Source: Hyphomicrobiaceae bacterium (lineage in GTDB: Bacteria > Pseudomonadota > Alphaproteobacteria > Rhizobiales > Devosiaceae). From it: a DNA stretch of 64,000 bases. The stretch covers positions 130,936-194,935 of the forward strand of contig JACKJG010000008.1 in NCBI GenBank assembly GCA_020638065.1, given 5' to 3'. Under the pieces are notes generated by a model. It did no database searches. It was not told the origin of the DNA and worked only from the letters and a program-made list of their open reading frames with translations. Shown in pieces: positions 59,208 to 64,000 of this stretch (its first letter is position 1; each line of letters begins with the position of its first letter). Made by a program: the position numbers and the translations under genes.

Positions 59208-60626
59208 TTAGCGGTGCGAGACGTCGAGCTTGTCGACTGTATCGAACTCGAACTTGATCTCTTTCCAGGTCTCCATTGCGATCTTGAGTTCGGGGCTGTG
59301 CTGGGCGGCCCTGGTCAGGATTTCCTTGCCTTCTTTCTCAAGCTCGCGGCCCTCGTTGCGAGCCTGCACACAGGCCTCGAGCGCCACACGGTTGGCCGCG
59401 GCACCGGCCGCATTGCCCCAGGGGTGACCCAGCGTGCCGCCGCCGAACTGCAGGACGGAATCGTCGCCGAAGATCGAGACGAGTGCGGGCATGTGCCAGA
59501 TATGGATACCGCCGGAGGCGACCGGGAAAACACCGGGCATCGAACCCCAGTCCTGATCAAAGAAGATGCCGCGCGACCGATCTTCGGCCACGAAGCGATC
59601 ACGCAACTGGTCGATCCAGCCAAGGGTCGCCTCGCGGTCGCCTTCGAGTTTGCCGACCACGGTGCCCGAGTGCAGATGATCGCCACCCAGAAGGCGCAGA
59701 AGCTTGGCCAGCACACGGAAGTTGATGCCGTGGTTGGGGTTGCGGTCGATCACGGCGTGCATGGCGCGGTGAACGTGCAGCAGCATGCCATTGTCGCGGC
59801 ACCATTTGGAGAGCGAATTGTGGGCCGCCCAGCCAAGGGTGAGATAGTCCGACATGATGATTGGGGTGCCCAGTTCCTTGGCGAATTCGGCGCGCTGATA
59901 CATGTCTTCGACGGTCGGGGCCGTCACGTTCATATAGTGGCCCTTGCGTTCGCCGGTTTCAGCCTCTGCCTTGTCGATTGCTTCCTGGCAGAACATGAAA
60001 CGGTCGCGCCAGCGCATGAATGGCTGCGAGTTGACGTTTTCGTCGTCCTTAGAGAAATCGAGTCCGCCACGCAGCACTTCGTAAACGGCGCGGCCGTAAT
60101 TCTTGGCGGACAGGCCGAGTTTCGGCTTGATCGTGCAGCCAAGCAGCGGACGGCCATATTTGTCCATCTTGTCGCGTTCGACCGCAATGCCGTGCGGCGG
60201 GCCGTAGCAGGTCTTGACGAACCAGATCGGGAACCGGACATCTTCAAGACGCAGGGCACGCACGGCCTTGAAGCCGAACACGTTGCCGACGAGCGAGGTG
60301 AAGACGTTGACCACCGAACCTTCTTCGAAGAGGTCGGCGGGATAGGCGACGAACGCATAGAAGGCATCGTCGTGACCCGGCACGTCCTCGATGGCGTAGG
60401 CGCGGCCCTTGTAATAGTCGAGGTCGGTCAGAAGGTCAGTCCAGACGGTTGTCCAGGTGCCGGTCGAGGATTCTGCTGCCACGGCAGCGGCGGCCTCTTC
60501 GCGCGGCACGCCATCCTGCGGAATGACCTTGAACACGGCCAGAATGTCGGTGTCCTTGGGCGTATATTCCGGCATCCAGTAGGTTTCCCGGTACTCCTTG
60601 ACGCCTGCTTGGTATGTCTTGCTCAT
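59208..60626 (-). CDS. cbbL: RuBisCO large subunit, form IA
   Basis: Fixes CO2 onto ribulose 1,5-bisphosphate in the Calvin cycle. 472 residues from MSKTYQAGVKEYRETYW; the upstream frame is leader. Active site intact: Asn115, Lys167 and Lys169 (TIKPKLGLS), carbamylated Lys193 with Asp195 and Glu196 (FSKDDE), His286, Arg287, His319, Lys326 in loop 6 (VVGKLEG), Ser371. Overall pattern is form IA, and cbbQ and cbbO downstream mark the non-carboxysomal IAq type; no carboxysome gene is seen. Odd points: Ser192 where Thr is usual, and SDYLTLGWAAHN (259-270) where HDFLTGGFTANT is usual. Divergent cbbR likely activates it. Confidence 0.95.
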   Translation of the reverse strand: MSKTYQAGVKEYRETYWMPEYTPKDTDILAVFKVIPQDGVPREEAAAAVAAESSTGTWTTVWTDLLTDLDYYKGRAYAIEDVPGHDDAFYAFVAYPADLFEEGSVVNVFTSLVGNVFGFKAVRALRLEDVRFPIWFVKTCYGPPHGIAVERDKMDKYGRPLLGCTIKPKLGLSAKNYGRAVYEVLRGGLDFSKDDENVNSQPFMRWRDRFMFCQEAIDKAEAETGERKGHYMNVTAPTVEDMYQRAEFAKELGTPIIMSDYLTLGWAAHNSLSKWCRDNGMLLHVHRAMHAVIDRNPNHGINFRVLAKLLRLLGGDHLHSGTVVGKLEGDREATLGWIDQLRDRFVAEDRSRGIFFDQDWGSMPGVFPVASGGIHIWHMPALVSIFGDDSVLQFGGGTLGHPWGNAAGAAANRVALEACVQARNEGRELEKEGKEILTRAAQHSPELKIAMETWKEIKFEFDTVDKLDVSHR

Positions 60627-60754
60627 CAATGCTCCTCCAGAATTTGGGCGGATGGCCGGGCAGACCCTTTGGCTCGTTTCCATTCATCCTTCACATCGAT
60701 GCTGGCGGAGTTGATGAATAATTGACAGTTAAATGATTTTACGATTTCATTTTA

Positions 60755-60771
60755 TGATCATATAATGATCA
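60755..60771. promoter_or_regulatory. Inverted repeat in the cbbR-cbbL spacer, probable CbbR site
   Basis: TGATCA-TATAA-TGATCA is a perfect inverted repeat (and direct repeat) of a palindromic hexamer, five bases before the cbbR start. A second symmetric element ATGA-N10-TCAT is at 60733-60750. The 149-base spacer is strongly AT-rich. LysR-type autoregulatory sites commonly stand here. Confidence 0.5.
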
Positions 60772-60775
60772 GGCC

Positions 60776-61684
60776 ATGCCGCTTCGTCACGCCACTCTCC
60801 GTCAGCTTGCTGTTTTCCGTGCGCTCGCGCAGCATCAAAGCGTGGCGCGGGCTGCCGAAGCGCTGCATCTGACGCCGCCGGCGGTCTCCATTCAGGTCAA
60901 ACAGCTTTCCGAACATATCGGCCACCCGCTGATTGGGCAGACGGGAAAGAAGCTCTATCTCACCGCGCAGGGGGAGGCGGTGGCCTCGGCGTGCCGCGAT
61001 CTGCTCGACCGGCTGGAGCGGCTCGATCAGGATCTGGCGGCGCTGAAAGGGCTGGAGCAGGGCAGCCTGTCGGTGGCGATCATCACGACGGCGAGCTATT
61101 TCGTGCCACGTTTGCTCGGTGATTTCCATGCGGAGCATCCGGGATTGAATGTATCGATGTTCGTTGGCAACCGGCAAACCATTCTGGAACGGATGGAGCG
61201 CAACGAAGATGATCTCTACATTCTGGGTCAACCGCCCGACAGCGCGCGGGTGACGGCCTGGCCATTTGCGCCCAACCCCCTGGTGGCCATTGCCTCGCCG
61301 GACCATCCGTTGCGAGATGAGGTCGACATCGATCCGAAAAGACTGGCCAGGGAGCCATTCATCGCCCGCGAAGGTGGATCGGGCACGCGCCTGACGGCAG
61401 AAGAGTTCTTTGCGAAGGCATACGCACCGTTGCAAATCCGGCTGGAACTCGGAAGCAACGAAGCGGTCAAGCAATCAGTCGCCGGGCATATGGGATTCTC
61501 GGTCCTGTCGGAAAGCACCGTACGCAAGGAACTGGCCAGTGGCGAACTGGTCAAACTCGACGTGCGCGGCATGCCACTCGAACGCAAATGGTATGCGGCG
61601 CATCCGCGCAACAAGGTCCTTTCACCGGCGGCGCTTGCCTATCGCGACTTTCTCGATGCGCATTTTCCGCGGCCGTCCACATAA
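60776..61684 (+). CDS. cbbR: LysR-type regulator of the RuBisCO operon
   Basis: 302 residues. The N-terminal helix-turn-helix (LRQLAVFRALAQHQSVARAA, HLTPPAVSIQVKQLSEHIG) and the long linker helix are LysR-type; the effector domain starts with LSVAIITTASYFVPRLLGDF and contains FIAREGGSGTR, typical of CbbR. It is divergent from cbbL, the classical arrangement. Expected to activate cbbLSQO in response to Calvin-cycle metabolites or NADPH. Confidence 0.92.
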   Translation: MPLRHATLRQLAVFRALAQHQSVARAAEALHLTPPAVSIQVKQLSEHIGHPLIGQTGKKLYLTAQGEAVASACRDLLDRLERLDQDLAALKGLEQGSLSVAIITTASYFVPRLLGDFHAEHPGLNVSMFVGNRQTILERMERNEDDLYILGQPPDSARVTAWPFAPNPLVAIASPDHPLRDEVDIDPKRLAREPFIAREGGSGTRLTAEEFFAKAYAPLQIRLELGSNEAVKQSVAGHMGFSVLSESTVRKELASGELVKLDVRGMPLERKWYAAHPRNKVLSPAALAYRDFLDAHFPRPST

Positions 61685-61724
61685 CCGAACCCGGCCATCC
61701 CCTCCCGATATTTTGGCTTGACGT

Positions 61725-61774
61725 ATTCATATCCATTTGGTTATGAATCAATCCATAGCCAAATAGTTATGAAT
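61725..61774. promoter_or_regulatory. Two tandem ArsR operators
   Basis: ATTCATA-N10-TATGAAT at 61725-61748 is perfect; ATCCATA-N10-TATGAAT at 61751-61774 has one mismatch. Their centres are 26 bases apart, and the second ends four bases before the arsR ATG. The repeated arms and equal spacers make autorepression by the adjacent ArsR protein very likely. Confidence 0.7.
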
Positions 61775-61778
61775 TACC

Positions 61779-62102
61779 ATGCCGGATACCCAAAGCCTGA
61801 TCTTCAAATCGCTGTCCGATCCCACACGCAGGGCCATCTTCGAGCAATTGTGCCGGGAGGGCGAGCAGACGGTTGGGTTTCTGACCTCGGGTGCTGGCAT
61901 TTCGCAGCCGGCGGTCTCCAAACATCTTGGCGTGCTCAAGCGTGCCGGTTTAGTGCGCGACCGCCAAGAAGGCCGGCTAACCCATTATTGCGCGGACCCG
62001 GCCGCGCTGGCGCCCATTCTCGACTGGACCCGCGAAATGGCCGGATTCTGGGAGGCGCGGTTCGACAAGCTTGAAGACCTGCTCAAGAGGATGGATCAAT
62101 GA
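61779..62102 (+). CDS. ArsR-family transcriptional repressor
   Basis: 107 residues, one winged-helix domain: LIFKSLSDPTRRAIFEQLCR, then the recognition helix ISQPAVSKHLGVLKRAGLV and the wing DRQEGRLTHY. No metal-binding cysteine motif (CVC) is present, so it is of the non-metal kind that pairs with SRPBCC genes. It overlaps the next gene by four bases (ATGA) and is preceded by two operators. Confidence 0.92.
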   Translation: MPDTQSLIFKSLSDPTRRAIFEQLCREGEQTVGFLTSGAGISQPAVSKHLGVLKRAGLVRDRQEGRLTHYCADPAALAPILDWTREMAGFWEARFDKLEDLLKRMDQ

Positions 62103-62521
62103 ATGAGACCCGTACGGTCACCGTCGAGCGCGAGTTTGCGCATCCGCCGGAAAAGCTCTGGCGTGCACTCACGCAGCCGCACCTGATCGCGGAATGGCTG
62201 ATGAAAAACGATTTCAAGCCGGACGTTGGACACAAGTTCAACCTGAGGGGCGATTGGGGCGGAGTACTTGATTGCGAGGTGCTCGCGGTCGAGGCGAACA
62301 AGGTGCTGTCTTACACCTGGAACTTTGCCAGCGATGACGCAGCGTATGATTTGCAGAGTGTGGTGACATTCACGCTGACGCCGACCCCGGCGGGCACGCA
62401 ATTGCGCATGGAGCAGTCTGGATTTGGGTCCACGCAGAGGCAGGCCTTCGGAGGCGCCAAACTGGGCTGGCAGCAATTCTTCGCCAATCTTGACGACCTG
62501 CTGTCCCGCGACGGCGCGTAG
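62099..62521 (+). CDS. SRPBCC (AHSA1-like) domain protein
   Basis: 140 residues, a START-like fold of the AHSA1 group: VEREFAHPPEKLWRALTQPH, LIAEWLMKNDFKPDVGHKFN, and TPAGTQLRMEQSGF, then GWQQFFANLDDLL. Such proteins bind hydrophobic ligands; the ligand here is unknown. It is translationally coupled to arsR, a common pairing. Confidence 0.9.
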   Translation: MNETRTVTVEREFAHPPEKLWRALTQPHLIAEWLMKNDFKPDVGHKFNLRGDWGGVLDCEVLAVEANKVLSYTWNFASDDAAYDLQSVVTFTLTPTPAGTQLRMEQSGFGSTQRQAFGGAKLGWQQFFANLDDLLSRDGA

Positions 62522-62546
62522 CCAGAAAGAACCAATGGAGAGACAC

Positions 62547-62765
62547 ATGAACTGGAACAATCTGATGCGGGTTATTCATCGCTGGATTTCGGCGCTTTTC
62601 ATTATTTGCGTGCTTATGGCGACCTATGCCGCCGCGACGGGTCAGGACACAACCAGCATGCTCTATTATCTGCCCTTGCCGCCCTTGTTCGTTTTGATGG
62701 CGAGCGGGATCTATATGTTTGCGCTCCACTATGTGCGCAAATGGCGCGGCCGCAGCGCAGTCTGA
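62547..62765 (+). CDS. Small two-helix membrane protein
   Basis: 72 residues from ATG 62547 (ATG 62535 is also in frame). Two hydrophobic segments (WISALFIICVLMATYAA and LPPLFVLMASGIYMFALHYV), ending in a basic tail (RKWRGRSAV). It lies in the arsR operon, 25 bases after the SRPBCC gene. Function unknown. Confidence 0.75.
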   Translation: MNWNNLMRVIHRWISALFIICVLMATYAAATGQDTTSMLYYLPLPPLFVLMASGIYMFALHYVRKWRGRSAV

Positions 62766-62799
62766 ATTCCGCATTGGCTGAAATGAATGGAGAAGAATG

Positions 62800-63228
62800 A
62801 TGGCTGAAGCCGTAGAGAACGCATCCGAACGTATCGACCAATATATCGTCGACACTGGAGACTGGCGCGGCGCTACCCTGTCCGCCGTGCGCAGAGCGGT
62901 GTTGGCGGCGGACCCGGGCATCGTCGAGGAGTGGAAATGGATGGGCAGTCCGGCCTGGCTTTGCGACGGCATGATCGCGGTTGGCGACGCCCATAAGAAA
63001 AAGGTCAAGGTAACGTTTGCCTATGGTGCCCGGCTCGACGATCCGGCGGGTCTTTTCAACGGTGACGACAAGGGCGCCACGCGCCGCTCGATCGACCTTT
63101 TCGAAGGCGACATTGTGGATGAGGCTGGCCTGACGGCGCTCGTTCGGTCTGCGATCGCCTACAACCGGACCAATCTGAAGAAGAACGCTGGCAAAGCCGC
63201 GAAGAAAAAGGCCGCAAGTGCCGCCTGA
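62800..63228 (+). CDS. DUF1801-family protein
   Basis: 142 residues. The pattern WRGATLSAVRRAVLAADPGI, then EEWKWMGSPAWLCDGMIAVG and KVKVTFAYGARLDDP is that of DUF1801 (YdhG-like) proteins. The tail is Lys/Ala-rich (KKNAGKAAKKKAA) and may bind nucleic acid or be flexible. I chose the second ATG, seven bases after GGAG. Last gene of the arsR group. Function unknown. Confidence 0.83.
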   Translation: MAEAVENASERIDQYIVDTGDWRGATLSAVRRAVLAADPGIVEEWKWMGSPAWLCDGMIAVGDAHKKKVKVTFAYGARLDDPAGLFNGDDKGATRRSIDLFEGDIVDEAGLTALVRSAIAYNRTNLKKNAGKAAKKKAASAA

Positions 63229-63424
63229 GGAGATGCACTGACATCTCGTCTTTTTACGGGATGGCCAAGCGGTGTCACCGGGACTAGAGTGACCATCATT
63301 ATGGTGCGGCAGCAAATCGAGCTTTAGGCAGAATTTCCCGGGCGGGCTTGATGCAGGTCATTGCGCGCGCCGCTCTGTTGGGACGCATTGCCGCTGACCA
63401 AATGGTGCGGAGGTAGCGCTTCAG

Positions 63425-64000
63425 ATGAGTACCCGGGTTTCCGATTTCACGCCGGCCGTCGATCTCACCCATTCCAGTAGCGCGGGGCCTGTCCGGCGCC
63501 AGAAACCGCTTTATGTCGAATTGACGCCGCCGTGTTCGAACGCCTGTCCGGCGGGCGAAGATATTCGCGGCTGGCTTTCAGAAGCGCAGGCAGGCAATTA
63601 TCGCGCGGCGTGGGAAATTCTGGTGGCGCAGAACCCGATGCCAGCGGTGCATGGTCGCGTCTGCTATCATCCATGTGAGTCGGGGTGCAATCGCGGCGAG
63701 GTCGATTCGCCGGTTTCCATTCATGCGGTCGAACGGTTCCTCGGGGACCTGGCGACCGCTGAAAACTGGCAATTTTCAACGGTGCGGCCGCCGAGCGGCA
63801 GAAAGGTCCTGGTCATCGGTGCCGGGCCGAGCGGGCTCTCGGCGGCCTATCACATGGCGCGGCTCGGTCACAATGTCGAGATTCACGAGGCGGGGCCGAT
63901 TGCCGGCGGCATGATGCATTTTGGCATTCCGGCTTATCGCATGCCGCGCAAGGAACTGGCGAGCGACGTTGCCCGGATCGAGGCCCTTGGCGTCAAGATC
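63425..64000 (+). CDS. GltD-like NAD(P)/FAD-dependent oxidoreductase, N-terminal part (runs off window)
   Basis: The first 192 residues of a longer protein. The N-terminal [4Fe-4S] domain has CSNACPAGEDIRGWL and VCYHPCESGCNRGEVD, as in the small subunit of glutamate synthase and related proteins. Then comes the dinucleotide-binding fold VLVIGAGPSGLSAAYHMARL and the start of the FAD region (GGMMHFGIPAYRMP). It may be GltD or one of the GltD-like partners of other oxidoreductases; without the C-terminus and next gene this cannot be decided. The 196 bases upstream show no other feature. Confidence 0.82.
   Translation, partial: MSTRVSDFTPAVDLTHSSSAGPVRRQKPLYVELTPPCSNACPAGEDIRGWLSEAQAGNYRAAWEILVAQNPMPAVHGRVCYHPCESGCNRGEVDSPVSIHAVERFLGDLATAENWQFSTVRPPSGRKVLVIGAGPSGLSAAYHMARLGHNVEIHEAGPIAGGMMHFGIPAYRMPRKELASDVARIEALGVKI

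Noticed and set aside
59208..60626. Carboxysomal RuBisCO
   Set aside because: Form IA enzymes may be carboxysomal, but no shell, CsoS2 or carbonic anhydrase gene is next to it; cbbQ and cbbO follow, which fits the free IAq type.
59196..60725. 509-codon open frame antisense to cbbL
   Set aside because: A shadow of the RuBisCO large subunit gene. It has no domains.

Overview
The window reads as a chromosomal segment of an alphaproteobacterium of the Hyphomicrobiales (Rhizobiales). It is GC-rich and densely coding. Lineage-restricted genes support this placement: ctrA, chpT, sciP, flbD, the DUF1134 gene eipA and a DUF6476-type membrane gene. The purA - membrane protein - thiBPQ - rpoH - rluD order looks like that of Devosia and Pelagibacterium-type genomes, but that genus-level guess is only an inference. 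Nothing in the window looks like a prophage, insertion sequence, CRISPR array or integrated element.

Region 1 (1-10.1 kb) is housekeeping. It holds the 3' end of purA, a large Pro/Glu-rich single-span membrane protein, the thiamine ABC transporter thiBPQ behind a TPP riboswitch, a divergent thiamine pyrophosphokinase, rpoH and rluD. Region 2 (10.1-24.5 kb) has an RTX protein, a coiled-coil membrane protein with a perfect CtrA box, eipA, a YHS-domain protein, chpT, a compact cheA-cheW-cheY-cheB-cheR cluster, a serralysin-type M10 RTX protease and ctrA. Region 3 (24.5-35.9 kb) has a long ctrA/fliI regulatory spacer, fliI-fliJ, L-serine dehydratase, an AraC regulator, two tandem RTX repeat proteins and a TetR/membrane-protein pair with visible tandem operators. 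Region 4 (35.9-46.7 kb) is flagellar: fliF-fliG-fliH-fliN-flbD-flhA in one run, then sciP, then fliK-flgD behind a sigma-54 promoter. Region 5 (46.9-54.7 kb) has mnmA, a fourth RTX repeat protein with a perfect CtrA box, an ECF sigma/VWA pair, an OxlT-like transporter and a tRNA-Met. Region 6 (54.9-64 kb) has a PNPOx-family protein, a form IA RuBisCO operon cbbL-cbbS-cbbQ-cbbO with divergent cbbR, a small ArsR operon and the start of a GltD-like oxidoreductase.

Two themes tie the window together. The first is the CtrA circuit. CtrA, its phosphotransferase ChpT, its inhibitor SciP and likely target promoters (fliI, fliF, sciP, a coiled-coil gene, an RTX gene) lie within about 35 kb, and the fliF operon contains flbD, whose product is expected to drive sigma-54 promoters such as the one in front of fliK. 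The second is a family of four RTX proteins that each carry exactly seven repeats of about 55 residues before a calcium-binding, type I secretion C-terminus. This suggests a secreted seven-bladed beta-propeller family, and it is the best candidate here for an undescribed system. The RuBisCO large subunit keeps every active-site residue I could check but has an unusual substitution patch.
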